From positions 1 through 64,000 of the forward strand of contig QGVH01000015.1 of NCBI GenBank assembly GCA_003242735.1: DNA of 64,000 nt. Direction: 5' to 3'. Below the pieces are notes generated by a model. That model saw only the letters and a program-made list of their open reading frames with translations, was not told where the DNA came from and made no database searches. Source of the DNA: a bacterium (GTDB lineage Bacteria; Gemmatimonadota; Gemmatimonadetes; Longimicrobiales; RSA9). Shown here one piece after another: positions 20,301 through 30,046 of this stretch. Position numbers and translations under genes: made by a program. Numbering within the stretch: position 1 is the stretch's first letter; every line of letters begins with the position of its first letter.

Positions 20301-20566
20301 GGGAGGGGCTGGCCCGGGAGCTGGTCCACCGCATCCAGACGGCGCGGCGGCAGGCGGGCCTCGCGGTGACGGACCGTATCCATCTCGGCATCTTCGGGGT
20401 ATCCGAAGTTGTCGAGGCAGCGCGGTTGCACGAGGCCTTCATCGCGCGAGAGACCCTCGCCGTGGATGTGGCCACCGGCAGCACGCGGCCGGAGGGACGG
20501 TTCGCCTTCACCAGCGACGTGGAGATCGACGGTTGGACGGTGCACCTCGGGCTGGCGGTCGCATGA
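17375..20566 (+). CDS. ileS: Isoleucyl-tRNA synthetase, long (type 2-like) form
   Basis: 1063 residues from ATG 17375, longer than the roughly 930-residue type 1 enzyme. The class I HIGH-like motif appears as GLHHVL, and KMSKS is at residues 614-618 (QKMSKSRGNVVDPWEAI). The editing domain is present (FLVWTTTPWTLPANTALAV), and CPRCG/CWRCSS pairs suggest bound zinc. It charges tRNA(Ile); TilS, encoded upstream, prepares one of its substrates. Length and motif form match the eukaryote-like class, whose members are often mupirocin-tolerant (inference only). Confidence 0.95.
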   Translation: MARRDHGPTAYPEFPRRATELELEILQQWRDEDLFRRTLEATEGREEFVFYEGPPTANGRPGLHHVLSRSIKDLFCRYQTMRGKHVTRIAGWDTHGLPVEIEAEKALGISGKREIEAVGVARFNEVCRESVFVYKEEWERLSERMGYWLDYSRPYITFSADYIESVWWILGQLHERGLIYRGYKSVPYCPRCGTALSSHEVALGYEEVLDPSLYFLAPVTGPRGESDPEGRAFLVWTTTPWTLPANTALAVHPALEYLEVEHDGRGLILAASRAEEVLGSGLRVRRRYMGRELIGLRYERPFDLDPSQPAAATPVTWTVVGEEFVSAEEGTGVVHLAPAFGADDFEAGVRHGLPLFQPVDDAARFKPGLGFVEGLFVKAADDLLVKDLEARGLVFRSTLEPHAYPHCWRCSSPLIYMARDSWYIRTTAVRAAMIANNRAVRWHPPEVGAGRFGEWLASNVDWALSRARYWGTPLPIWVCERDPEHWEVIGSYAELRQRAGRLPVPEGGGLDPHRPWIDELHWPCERCGGEMRRTPDVMDVWFDSGAMPYAQWHYPFENRAEWRRHFPADFICEGVDQTRGWFYSLMAISTMLGHGPPYRNVVVNDLLLDAEGQKMSKSRGNVVDPWEAIGEFGVDAIRWYFATVSQPWVPKRFDPRALRDSSRRMFDTLANTYRFFSLYANAEGWAPSAADPEPAERPVLDRWILSRLTGLVASVRAELDAYELTRAARAIGDFVVDDLSNWYVRRSRDRFYRSGDAPDTRAAFRTLYDTLVAVVGLLAPYTPFHADWLHRALRGGASVHLAPFPEPDASLRDGGLEARMEAVRVLARLGRAARERVRIRVRQPLRVAYAVLPGGGGLEAELVEVLEQELNLKEVRFLQRAEEVMELRAVPDYRVLGKRFGPRTAQAAEAIRALPPERLWAWKRGAELGIVVDGEGHALTGEEFEITQAARGDLVLESDAGYALALDPTLDPSLKREGLARELVHRIQTARRQAGLAVTDRIHLGIFGVSEVVEAARLHEAFIARETLAVDVATGSTRPEGRFAFTSDVEIDGWTVHLGLAVA

Positions 20567-20608
20567 CTCGCCGCTCGCCGGGTAACGTAGGCCTGACGAG
20601 GACGATCC

Positions 20609-20998
20609 ATGGGGTTCAGCAAGGACGAGCTGCGCCGATTGGAGGAGCTCCTGCTCAAGGATCGAGAGCGAACGGTGAGGAAGCTGTCGCGCTTCGCCGA
20701 GGAGTTCGTGGACACCGCAGGGGATGGGGCGTGGATGGAGCGGAACATCTTCACCCTCCACGCGGCCGAGCAGGGCACGGACATGATGGAGCGGGAGAAG
20801 GCGTTCCTGCTCGCGAGCGAGGAGGGACGCCGTCTGGCCGCGATCGACGCAGCGTTGCGGAAGCTGTACCGGGAGCCCGAGGCGTTCGGGCGGTGCGAAC
20901 GTTGTGGCGGAGAGATCGGGTTCGCCCGGCTCGAGGCGCTGCCCCACACGGCGTTGTGTATCTCGTGCCAGACCCTTCAGGAAGCGGGAGGAGGGTGA
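20609..20998 (+). CDS. DksA/TraR-type zinc-finger protein
   Basis: 129 residues. A helical N-terminal part (about 1-85) is followed by a four-cysteine zinc finger (CERCGG ... CISC, spacing C-x2-C-x17-C-x2-C) as in DksA/TraR proteins that reach into the RNA polymerase secondary channel. The acidic pair at the DksA coiled-coil tip is not evident, so activity may differ. The gene lies 42 bases after ileS and five before lspA, a frequent ileS-dksA-like-lspA order. Confidence 0.88.
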   Translation: MGFSKDELRRLEELLLKDRERTVRKLSRFAEEFVDTAGDGAWMERNIFTLHAAEQGTDMMEREKAFLLASEEGRRLAAIDAALRKLYREPEAFGRCERCGGEIGFARLEALPHTALCISCQTLQEAGGG

Positions 20999-21002
20999 GC
21001 GT

Positions 21003-21522
21003 GTGGATGCGGTGAGCACGCGAGGCGTGGGAGCGACGGTGCAGTCGTGGGTCGGGAGCAAGGCCGCGCTGTTCCTGCTGGTCGCGGGGACGGTGCTGGG
21101 TGTGGACATCGTCACGAAGCTGGTGGTGCAACAGTCGCTGCACCTCTACCAGCAGGTGCCGCTGATCGGCGACTACGTGCGGCTGACGTACATCTACAAC
21201 CCGGGCGCGGCGTTCGGCATCCACCTCGGCCCGTACTCGCGCGTGGTCTTCCTGGCGCTGTCCGTCGTCGCGCTCGTGGCGCTGGGCGGGATGTACTGGG
21301 TGACGCCGGTCCACGACAGGGCGCGGCTCACGGCCATCGCGCTGATCTGCGGCGGCGCCGTCGGAAACCTGCTGGACCGGATCCGGTCGGAGCACGGCGT
21401 CGTAGACTTCCTCGATGTCGGCGTGGGGGACATCCGCTGGCCCGTGTTCAACATCGCCGACATCGCGGTGACGATGGGCGCGATCTTCCTCGCGCTCTCG
21501 CTGTGGCGGGAGGAGCGGGAGG

Positions 21523-21542
<20 letters not shown>
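21003..21542 (+). CDS. lspA: Lipoprotein signal peptidase II
   Basis: 179 residues from GTG 21003, preceded by GGGAGGAGGGTGAG. Four hydrophobic segments match the family. Catalytic aspartates are Asp125 (GNLLDRIR) and Asp153 (FNIADIAVTMG), and YIYNPGAAFGI is the conserved NPGAAF-type motif. It removes signal peptides from diacylated prolipoproteins such as the probable lipoprotein adaptor at 198. It overlaps rluD by 20 bases. Confidence 0.94.
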
Positions 21543-22512
<970 letters not shown>

Positions 22513-22531
22513 GCGCCCTGCCCGCCGGGAG

Positions 22532-22561
22532 TTGACCGCGCGGGCCCGCGGTGGCTATTTT
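22532..22561 (+). promoter_or_regulatory. Predicted promoter for the chemosensory-MglA operon
   Basis: TTGACC (22532-22537), 18-base spacer, TATTTT (22556-22561). The spacer contains a perfect 12-bp palindrome, CGCGGGCCCGCG (22539-22550), which could be an operator. The next gene's start at 22617 leaves a leader of about 50 bases. No other clear promoter was found among the 17 genes downstream, so this may drive about 18 kb. Confidence 0.6.
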
Positions 22562-22616
22562 GTTTGCGCCATCCCCAGGAGTTCCCACCACATTACATCC
22601 ACGGCGCAACACGCGG

Positions 22617-23099
22617 ATGGATTCGGTTACCGCCCTTGCGGGGGGTGCTGCCATCGCTTCCCCGGCGGTCCCGGACGCTGTCCTCTTCACCTGTGGCGGA
22701 CACCTGTTTGCCCTGCCCCTGACGGCGGTCCGGGAGGTGCTCGATCCCCGGCCACTCACCCGGCTGCCCGGGTGCGGCCCAGAAGTCGCCGGGCTCGTGA
22801 ACCTGCGCGGGAGAGTACTCACGGTGTTCGACCTGGGCGGCGTGCTCGGGCTGGGCCACTCGTGTGTCCGTGGGGACCACCATCTGCTGCACCTCGCGCA
22901 CGATGAACGCCTGGTGGCCTTCGCGGTGGACCGGGTGCTCGGTGTGAAGCGTGCCGCGGTCGACGAGCTCTCCATCGACGCAGAGGCACTCAGTGCACTC
23001 GACATCGATCCGGATGGCGTGATCGGCATTGGCGCACACGACGGCGCACCGTTCGTCCTGCTCGATCCGGATCATCTCTTCCGACGTCTGCTCACGTGA
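22617..23099 (+). CDS. cheW: CheW chemosensory coupling protein
   Basis: 160 residues from ATG 22617; the frame is open upstream but that part overlaps the promoter. A single CheW domain is visible (FTCGGHLFALPLTAVREVLDP, LPGCGPEVAGLVNLRGRVLTV, VAFAVDRVLGV). CheW links CheA kinase to receptor tips in the chemosensory array. The ribosome-binding site is weak. It opens the large operon and is followed 34 bases later by cheY. Confidence 0.9.
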   Translation: MDSVTALAGGAAIASPAVPDAVLFTCGGHLFALPLTAVREVLDPRPLTRLPGCGPEVAGLVNLRGRVLTVFDLGGVLGLGHSCVRGDHHLLHLAHDERLVAFAVDRVLGVKRAAVDELSIDAEALSALDIDPDGVIGIGAHDGAPFVLLDPDHLFRRLLT

Positions 23100-23133
23100 C
23101 AGGACTCCAGACTGTGGCACCAGCGGGGGCGTC

Positions 23134-23496
23134 ATGCAACGAACGGTACTGATCTGCGACGACGCGATCTTCATGCGGACCGTGCTGGGCGACATTCTGC
23201 GCGAGGCGGGCTTCGACGTCGTGGGCGAAGCGGAGACCGGCAGGGAAGCCGTCGAGAAGTATCGCGAGCTCCACCCGGATCTGGTGACGATGGACATCGT
23301 CATGCCGGACATGGGTGGGATCGAAGCGGTGCGTGAGATCATCAAGGAGGACCCGCAGGCGCGCATCGTGATGTGCAGCGCGATGGGGCAGCAGGCGCTG
23401 GTGATCGAAGCGATCCAGGCGGGTGCACGTGACTTCATCGTGAAGCCGTTCCAGCCGGCGCGGGTGCTGGAGGCAGTTCAGCGGGTGCTCGGCTGA
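23134..23496 (+). CDS. cheY: CheY single-domain response regulator
   Basis: 120 residues, a bare receiver domain. The acidic pair Asp9-Asp10, phospho-acceptor Asp54 (VTMDIVMPDMGG), the Ser/Thr position in VMCSAMGQ and Lys104 (FIVKPF) are all present. It takes phosphate from CheA. With no flagellar switch genes nearby, its target is more likely a partner encoded in this operon than FliM. Confidence 0.95.
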   Translation: MQRTVLICDDAIFMRTVLGDILREAGFDVVGEAETGREAVEKYRELHPDLVTMDIVMPDMGGIEAVREIIKEDPQARIVMCSAMGQQALVIEAIQAGARDFIVKPFQPARVLEAVQRVLG

Positions 23497-23513
23497 CGGC
23501 GAGGCGCTGCGCG

Positions 23514-25475
23514 ATGGACGCTGGCCGCTACCGTGACCTCTACCTGTCCGAGACGCGGGAGTACCTGGCCGCGCTGAACCGCAGTCTCGCCGCACTCGAC
23601 ACCGAGGCGAGGGGGGAGGCGCTGGAAGGCGCGTTCCGGGCCGCGCACACCATCAAGGGCATGTCCGCGACCCTCGGCTTCGACGAGGTGGCGCGGCTTG
23701 CACACGAGCTGGAGGATCGACTGGAAGCGGTCCGGCAGGGGCGGGAGGCGGTGGACCGCACCCTGATCGATGAGCTCTTCGCCAGGGCGGATGCGTTGGA
23801 GGGCGCGGTCGAGGCGGCCGTGGCGCGGGTGCCGGCGGGCCTCACCGGCGGTGCGGGCGCGGAGGCCGGGGCGGCGGCGCGACGTGCGGGCCGGGTCTCC
23901 CAGGGCGACAGCTCGCGGAGTCCGAAGGATCGGGAGGCGACGGGTGCCCGGGGGCGCCGCGGTGACGCTGCGGAGCGGGCGGAGGAGCCGGGCGAGCCGC
24001 CGTTGGTGATGCACGTCGTCATCAGGCCGGACGCGCCGCTCGGCGGGGCTCGGGCGGTCCTCATCCGGCGCAACGCCGAGGAGGTGGCTCCTGTGCTCCG
24101 CATGGAGCCGGCGGATCCGGTCCGCGAGTGGGGTGGGGAGCTGCGGCTGTGGTTCCCGGCGGACGCCGACCGCGCGGCGCTGGAGCGGGCGGCCCGGGCT
24201 GCGGGCGATGTCCTGGAGGTCTGGTTCGAGGGCGCAGGCGGCGCGTCGAGGCGGGACGCTGGGCGCGGCGGCGACCCCAGCGCCGACGGCCGCGCGCCGG
24301 AAGCGGGCCGCGACGCGCTGCGGCCGGCGCTCCTCGCATCGCGGCACGTGCGCGTCGAGGCGAGTGCGCTGGACGATCTTTCCGACGCGGTGGGCGAGCT
24401 CGCGGTCCTGACCGCACGGCTCCGCGAGGTGGCCGCGGCGTTGGGCGGCGCGCACGGGCTGGACGACCTGGTCGGCCGCTTCGAGCGCCAGGTGGGCGAT
24501 CTCCAGCACACCGTGCTCGACATGCGGATGGTCCCGGTGGGAGAGGTGTTCGACCGGTTTCCGCGCCTCGTCCGGGAGGCGGCGCGGGCGCTCGGCCGGC
24601 AGGTGGATTTCGAGATCCGGGGCCGGGAGATCGAGCTGGACCGCGCGATCCTGGAGCAGGTCGCGGAGCCGCTGCTCCACCTCCTGCGGAACGCGGTGGA
24701 CCACGGCCTGGAGCCGGCCGAAGAGCGGCGCGAGCGAGGCAAGCCGGAGCGCGGGCGTCTGGTGCTCGAGGCGAGTCGCGAGCAATCGAGCGTCGTGATC
24801 CGGGTGCAGGACGATGGGCGAGGCGTCTCTCGCAGGCGCATCGCGGAGCGCGCCCGCGCGGCCGGGCTGCTGCCGGAGACGTCGGCTGGCGAGCTCGGCG
24901 ACGATGACCTGTTGCGCCTCATGTGCCGCCCCGGGTTCACGACGGCGGAGCGGGTGACGGGGATCTCGGGGCGCGGCGTCGGACTCGACGTCGTCGTCAA
25001 CACCGTCCGCAGACTCGGCGGTGCACTCGAGATGAAAACGGAAGAAGGTCGTGGAACGACGTTCACGGTCCGGCTCCCGCTCACGCTGGCGATCGCACAG
25101 GCGCTGCGCGTCCAGATCGGAGGCGAGGACTACGCGATCCCGTTGACGCACGTCGCGGAAGCGGTCGAGCTCGACGCCGGGATGGTCGGACGGGTGAAAG
25201 GCAGAGAAGTGCTGCGTCTGCGCGGTGAAGTGATGCCGCTCGTGCGCCTGCGGGGCGTGCTGCGGACGGGAGCGGAGGGCAGGGAATCGGCGGCCGTGGT
25301 CACCCAGGTGGGTGAGCGGCGCGCCGCGCTTGCCGTGGACCGCCTCGTCGGCCGCGATCAGATCCTGGTCAAGCGCTTCGATGCGCCGATCGGCGCATTG
25401 CCGTTCTTTTCCGGTGTCACGTTGCTCGCTGATGGCCGGCCCGCCCTGGTGCTGGATCCAACGAGCGTTCTCTGA
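23514..25475 (+). CDS. cheA: CheA chemosensory histidine kinase
   Basis: 653 residues in standard CheA order. Hpt domain with phosphorylated His45 (FRAAHTIKGMS); Gly/Ala/Arg linker (about 105-160); P2-like CheY-binding domain (about 163-245); dimerisation helices (about 285-345); ATPase domain with N-box LLHLLRNAVDHGLEP, DDGRGVS and GRGVGLDVV; CheW-like domain at the C-terminus (about 520-653). It phosphorylates CheY and probably CheB. It starts 18 bases after cheY. Confidence 0.96.
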   Translation: MDAGRYRDLYLSETREYLAALNRSLAALDTEARGEALEGAFRAAHTIKGMSATLGFDEVARLAHELEDRLEAVRQGREAVDRTLIDELFARADALEGAVEAAVARVPAGLTGGAGAEAGAAARRAGRVSQGDSSRSPKDREATGARGRRGDAAERAEEPGEPPLVMHVVIRPDAPLGGARAVLIRRNAEEVAPVLRMEPADPVREWGGELRLWFPADADRAALERAARAAGDVLEVWFEGAGGASRRDAGRGGDPSADGRAPEAGRDALRPALLASRHVRVEASALDDLSDAVGELAVLTARLREVAAALGGAHGLDDLVGRFERQVGDLQHTVLDMRMVPVGEVFDRFPRLVREAARALGRQVDFEIRGREIELDRAILEQVAEPLLHLLRNAVDHGLEPAEERRERGKPERGRLVLEASREQSSVVIRVQDDGRGVSRRRIAERARAAGLLPETSAGELGDDDLLRLMCRPGFTTAERVTGISGRGVGLDVVVNTVRRLGGALEMKTEEGRGTTFTVRLPLTLAIAQALRVQIGGEDYAIPLTHVAEAVELDAGMVGRVKGREVLRLRGEVMPLVRLRGVLRTGAEGRESAAVVTQVGERRAALAVDRLVGRDQILVKRFDAPIGALPFFSGVTLLADGRPALVLDPTSVL

Positions 25476-25486
25476 GAGGGACGACC

Positions 25487-26116
25487 ATGATCGACGTCCG
25501 CGAGCTGGACGCGCTCCAACTGGATGGGCTCCGTGAGGTCGCCAACATCGGCGCCGGCCACGCAGCGACGGCGCTGTCTCAACTGACGAACCGGCGGATC
25601 ACGGTCCAGGTGCCGGAGATCAGGGTGGTGCCGCTGGAGGCGGTGCCGGAGCTGATCGGCAAGCCGGACCAGGTGATCGCTGCGGTCGTGATGCAGGTCC
25701 TGGGCGACCTGACGGGGCGGACGGTCCAGGTGTTCCCGGGAACGACGGCGAGCCGCCTGGCGGGGATCCTCCTGGGGCGCGAGTACGTCCCGTTTCCCGA
25801 AGGGTTCGGGGAGATCGAGCAGTCGGCGTTGCGGGAGGCCGGAAACATCCTCGCTGGCGCCTACCTCAACGCCCTCTCCGAGATGCTGGGGATGCTCCTG
25901 CTCTCGTCGGTGCCGAGTCTGGCGGTGGACATGGCGGCCGCGGTGCTGACGGCGAGCGTCCTGAATCTCGGCGTCGTGGATGATCCCGTGCTCTGCATCG
26001 ACACGCTGTTCCAGATCGACGAGCACCGGGAGAGCGCGCGCGGTCACTTCCTCCTGCTGCCGGACAACGCATCGCTGCGCGTGATCCTGCGTGCGATCCG
26101 GCTGGAGACGGCATGA
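25487..26116 (+). CDS. cheC: CheC-type CheY-P phosphatase
   Basis: 209 residues. Both halves keep the active-site helix: LREVANIGAGHAATALSQL near residue 15 and LREAGNILAGAYLNALSEM near residue 115, each with the catalytic Glu and Asn. CheC dephosphorylates CheY-P and is stimulated by CheD, which is encoded downstream in the same operon at 36708. No CheX or CheZ is visible. The stop overlaps the next gene (ATGA). Confidence 0.93.
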   Translation: MIDVRELDALQLDGLREVANIGAGHAATALSQLTNRRITVQVPEIRVVPLEAVPELIGKPDQVIAAVVMQVLGDLTGRTVQVFPGTTASRLAGILLGREYVPFPEGFGEIEQSALREAGNILAGAYLNALSEMLGMLLLSSVPSLAVDMAAAVLTASVLNLGVVDDPVLCIDTLFQIDEHRESARGHFLLLPDNASLRVILRAIRLETA

Positions 26117-28887
26117 ACGGACAGCCGCAGCAAAGGGTCGACGTCCAGCCCGGGCCCGGTGCGGCGGTCGCCGTGGCGTTCGGAGCCGCCGTGACGCCCG
26201 GTAGGATGCAGGAGAGCGTGGGCTCCGCGAACGGGAGCGGGGCGAACGGTGGGCCGGATCCCGTGCCTGCTCCGGGCCGGGGTCGGCGCGCCCCGTCGGT
26301 CCGCTCGCAGCGGGACCTCGAGTTGCTGCGGGGGCTGGCGCGGCGGATCAACCCGCGCGATCCGGGCGCGCACAACAACCTGGGAGTCGTCTATTACCAC
26401 AAGCACCTGCTGGAGGACGCGATCCACCACTTCGAATGCGCGCTCGAGCTGGACCCGCGCATGCAGGTGGCGCAGCGCAACCTCCACATCGCGTACTTCC
26501 ACACGGGTTACTACCACGAGCTGGTCGAGACGCTGAAGGCGCGGCTCGAGGCCGATGCGTCGGACACCGAGGCGCGCCTCCGCCTCGCCCGGGCGTACCT
26601 GTACGGCGGGGATGCCGCTGCCGCGGCGCGCGAGCTACGGCACCTGCTGAGCGAGCGTCCCGATGACACCGAGTTGCGGTTGAAGCTCGCGCGCGCCGAG
26701 CGGAACCGCGGCGCGCTGGACGCGGCGTTGGCCGAGCTGAACGAGGCGGCGGCGCGTGATCCCGGCAACGCGCGGATCTATCTGGAGCTGGGAGACCTGC
26801 ATTACAGCCGCGGGTGCAACGCGGAGGCGCAACTCGCGCTGGAGCGCGCCATCGCCCTCGATCCTTCCCTCGCCGAAGCGCATTACCTGCTGGCGTTCGT
26901 CTACGGCGACCAGGGAGACCTCACCCGGGCGGAAGCGGCGCGTGTGCGCGCGGCAGAGCTCAACCCGAGCATCGCGCGGGCCGAGAAGAACCTGTCGCTG
27001 GACCGGTTCAGCCCTGCACGCTATGACGAGCTCGTGGGCGACCGCGCGCCGCGGCCCGAGATCGTGGACGGCGCGCTGGCCCACTACAACATCGGCATCG
27101 CGTTGCGGCAGCGCGGCCTGTTCGAGGAGGCCGGGCGCGAGTTCCAGTTGGCGCTGGAGCGCGGCGAGGATGCGAGCCTCGTGCGGCAGGCGCTGGCCGA
27201 ACTCGCGCTCCTGCGTGGGCGCGGGGAAGAAGCGGCGGCGCTCTACGACGCGCTGCTCGAGCGCGAGAAAGCCAGCCCGAAGTTGTGGAACGAACGGGGT
27301 GTCGCCGCGCACCAGTGTGGGCGGCTGGAAGAGGCGGAGTCGGCGTATCGGCAGGCACTGGCCCTCGACCCGCGCTACACGCTCGCCTGGAACAACGTGG
27401 GCGTGGCTCGCCAGCATCGAGGCGACCCCGAGGGGGCCGAGCAGGCGTTTCGGGAGGCGCTGGCGTGTGGCAACGCGCCCGCGGAGGTCTGGCACAATCT
27501 CGGCCTCGCGTTGACGCGTCGCGGCAGACACGCCGATGCGCTGCAGGCGTACCGGCAGGCGCTGGAGCTGGACCGCCGGTCGGCGGCGGCGTGGACCGGT
27601 CTCGGGGCGCTGCTGATGGACCTCGGCCGGCGGGAGGATGCGCGGACGGCCTTCGTGCGCGCCGTGGATGTGGACCCGAAGTCGGCCGAGGCGCGCTATC
27701 AACTCGCGTTCGCGCTGGCTGCGCTGGGCGACTACCAGGGTGCGCTGCGGGAGACGAAGCGTGCGCTGGAGCTGGATCCGTACGTCCCGACGCCCCGCTT
27801 CCGTTTGCTCATCGACCTGCAGTTCGAGGAGGGGAGGGTGCTGGCGCCCGACCTGGATGTGGCGCTCGACGCGAGCAGCGCGGGTGAAGTCGCGACGTTC
27901 GAGGTCGAGGAGGATGCGCTGGACGCGGCGTTCCGGGACCTCCTGGGTGGCGAGGCGTCTGAGGCGGCTGCTGCCGCGCCGAGAGAGGCGGCCGTCCGAC
28001 CGGAAGCGGAGGCGGAAGAGCAGGGCGCGCAGGCCGACGGCGCGCAGCGCGCGCACGGCGATCCGGACGGTGGGGTGGAGGCGCTGCTCGTGTTGGGGGA
28101 GGCGTACCTGGGACAGGGGCTCGCCGGGGAGGCGTTGGAGCGGTTCGAGAAAGCGCGCCAGCTCCTGGAACAGGAGCGTGCGGCCGCTGCGCTCCCGGAT
28201 GAGCGGGAGAGCGAGTACCGGGCCGTCCTCGCGGGGATCACCCGGGCGTTCCTGCTACTCGGCCGGCCGACGCACGCGCTGCAGGCCGCGACCCGGCTCC
28301 ACGAGATCGCGCCGGACGACCTGGGTGGGTTGCGGCTGTTGGCTCAGGCGCTCGCGGGCGCGGGAGAGCCAGGCCGTGCGGTGGCGCTGCTGGAGCGTGC
28401 AGCGGCACAGGATCCGGAGGCGGCGCCGGTGTGGACGGAATTGGGGGAAGTCCGGCTGGAGGCGGGCGACCTGGCTGGCGCCGAAGAAGCGCTCCGCCAC
28501 GCCATCTCACTGGACGGAGCGGCGGCCGCCGCGCACGTCGTGCTCGGCCGGGTGCTGGAGCGGACCGATCGTCTCGATGAGGCGGCGCAGGAACTGAGCA
28601 TCGCCTTGGAACTGCTGCCGAGTTACGGCGAGGCGGCGATGGCGCTGGCGGCGGTGGAGCGGCGGCGGGGGCGGCTCCAGGCCGCGGTCGATGTGCTGGT
28701 GGACCTGCTGCACACCGATCCGTATCACCTGGATGCACTGACTCGCCTCGGCGAGACGCTGCTCGAGATGGGGCGGGTCGAGCAGGCGGCGACGGCGTTC
28801 CGGCGGGTGCTGCGATTCGATCCGGATCACGAGGCGGCGCGCGTCGGCCTCGGGCGCGTGGAGCGACACGTCACCGGAGTGACGTGA
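26113..28887 (+). CDS. Large TPR-repeat scaffold protein
   Basis: 924 residues. After a disordered Gly/Pro-rich N-terminus (1-65), tetratricopeptide repeats run almost continuously (DPGAHNNLGVVYYHKHLLEDA, YTLAWNNVGVARQHRGDPEGA and many similar), interrupted at about 590-660 by an acidic linker with Ala/Glu runs. No signal peptide or membrane helix is seen, so it is cytosolic. It overlaps cheC by four bases. TPR arrays usually organise multi-protein complexes; here it may scaffold the array or the GTPase module. No enzymatic motif was found. Confidence 0.88.
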   Translation: MNGQPQQRVDVQPGPGAAVAVAFGAAVTPGRMQESVGSANGSGANGGPDPVPAPGRGRRAPSVRSQRDLELLRGLARRINPRDPGAHNNLGVVYYHKHLLEDAIHHFECALELDPRMQVAQRNLHIAYFHTGYYHELVETLKARLEADASDTEARLRLARAYLYGGDAAAAARELRHLLSERPDDTELRLKLARAERNRGALDAALAELNEAAARDPGNARIYLELGDLHYSRGCNAEAQLALERAIALDPSLAEAHYLLAFVYGDQGDLTRAEAARVRAAELNPSIARAEKNLSLDRFSPARYDELVGDRAPRPEIVDGALAHYNIGIALRQRGLFEEAGREFQLALERGEDASLVRQALAELALLRGRGEEAAALYDALLEREKASPKLWNERGVAAHQCGRLEEAESAYRQALALDPRYTLAWNNVGVARQHRGDPEGAEQAFREALACGNAPAEVWHNLGLALTRRGRHADALQAYRQALELDRRSAAAWTGLGALLMDLGRREDARTAFVRAVDVDPKSAEARYQLAFALAALGDYQGALRETKRALELDPYVPTPRFRLLIDLQFEEGRVLAPDLDVALDASSAGEVATFEVEEDALDAAFRDLLGGEASEAAAAAPREAAVRPEAEAEEQGAQADGAQRAHGDPDGGVEALLVLGEAYLGQGLAGEALERFEKARQLLEQERAAAALPDERESEYRAVLAGITRAFLLLGRPTHALQAATRLHEIAPDDLGGLRLLAQALAGAGEPGRAVALLERAAAQDPEAAPVWTELGEVRLEAGDLAGAEEALRHAISLDGAAAAAHVVLGRVLERTDRLDEAAQELSIALELLPSYGEAAMALAAVERRRGRLQAAVDVLVDLLHTDPYHLDALTRLGETLLEMGRVEQAATAFRRVLRFDPDHEAARVGLGRVERHVTGVT

Positions 28888-28894
28888 GGTCGCG

Positions 28895-30046
28895 ATGGCG
28901 ATCGAAGGCCCTCTACAGGAGATGAGCATCCAGGACGTACTCCAGCTCCTGGAGCTCGCGAGGAAGACCGGGATCCTGACCGTCACATCGGAGCAACCGA
29001 GCGACGAGGCGGAAATCCACTTCCAGAAGGGCCAGATCGTCTTCAGCAAGCAGCGGTACTCGAGGCGACCGCTGGGGCAGCTCTTGCTGCGTGCCGGCAA
29101 GATCACGGAGCGCGAGCTGGAACGCGCGCTCGAGCTGCAGCGCCGGGACCCGAGCCAGCGCCTCGGCGACATTCTCGTGGAGATGGGGAGTGTGGCGGAG
29201 GAGGAGGTGCGGCGCCACTTGCGCTTCCAGATCGAGGAGACGCTGTACGAGGTCATGGGCTGGACGCAGGGCCGGTTCCGCTTCGAGGAGAGGGACCGAA
29301 CGGAGTGGAACCGGGTCCGCGTTCAGGTTCGGGTCGATTCGCTGTTGATGGAGGGTGCGCGGCGCATTGACGAATGGTCGCGGTTGGAGCCGCGCATCCC
29401 CAGCGTCCATGCGATCCCGGTGCTGGCGCCGCTGGGTGACGGGGACGGGCCGGTCCTCGACCTCCGGCCCGAGGAATGGGAGGTCCTGGCGGAGATCGAC
29501 GGCGAGCAGGACCTGCGCCAGATCGCGGCGAACCTGGGACGCAGCACGTTCGACGTGGCGAAGATCGCGTACGGGCTGGTGAGTACCGGCGTGATCCAGA
29601 TCAAAGAGCGGCCGGCGCCGCTTGCGGAAGACGACCTCCAGCGGGCCGTGCGTGAGCTGGAGGACCTGCTGGACCGGGGCGAGATCGAGGCCGTGGTCCG
29701 GCGCGCCGAAGAGCTGCAGGCGGCGTATCCCGACCGGGCCGAGTTCGCGTTGCTGGCGGGACGGGCGCTGTCCGGTCAGGGGCGCATGCGTGCAGCGACG
29801 GAGGCGCTGGCCCGGGCCGCGGCCCTGGCACCGCTGTCTCCGGACGCGCATTTCGATCTCGGCCTGGCGGCGATCCGCACCGGCGACCTGGCGCGGGCGG
29901 CGGTAGCGTTGGACACGTTCCTCCGTCTCGGCGGCAACGGGAAGCGGCGGGAGATCGCCGGGGCCGCGCTGGCCGCCGTCCGGACGCTCAACGAGGTCCT
30001 CGCGCGAGAGGTGACGGACGATGACGAGCGGACCGGCGATCGCTGA
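28895..30046 (+). CDS. DUF4388 (PATAN-like) protein with C-terminal TPRs, first copy
   Basis: 383 residues. The N-terminus (MAIEGPLQEMSIQDVLQLLE, then KTGILTVT) is the DUF4388 start found in bacterial signalling proteins. Then come a helical region (LGQLLLRAGKITERELERAL), a winged-helix-like segment (DLRQIAANLGRSTFDVAKIA) and two or three TPRs. It is a clear paralogue of the protein at 34224: both start alike, share RR[IV]DEWS and the same middle segment, and end in TPRs. It starts eight bases after the big TPR gene. Role probably adaptor or scaffold. Confidence 0.88.
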   Translation: MAIEGPLQEMSIQDVLQLLELARKTGILTVTSEQPSDEAEIHFQKGQIVFSKQRYSRRPLGQLLLRAGKITERELERALELQRRDPSQRLGDILVEMGSVAEEEVRRHLRFQIEETLYEVMGWTQGRFRFEERDRTEWNRVRVQVRVDSLLMEGARRIDEWSRLEPRIPSVHAIPVLAPLGDGDGPVLDLRPEEWEVLAEIDGEQDLRQIAANLGRSTFDVAKIAYGLVSTGVIQIKERPAPLAEDDLQRAVRELEDLLDRGEIEAVVRRAEELQAAYPDRAEFALLAGRALSGQGRMRAATEALARAAALAPLSPDAHFDLGLAAIRTGDLARAAVALDTFLRLGGNGKRREIAGAALAAVRTLNEVLAREVTDDDERTGDR

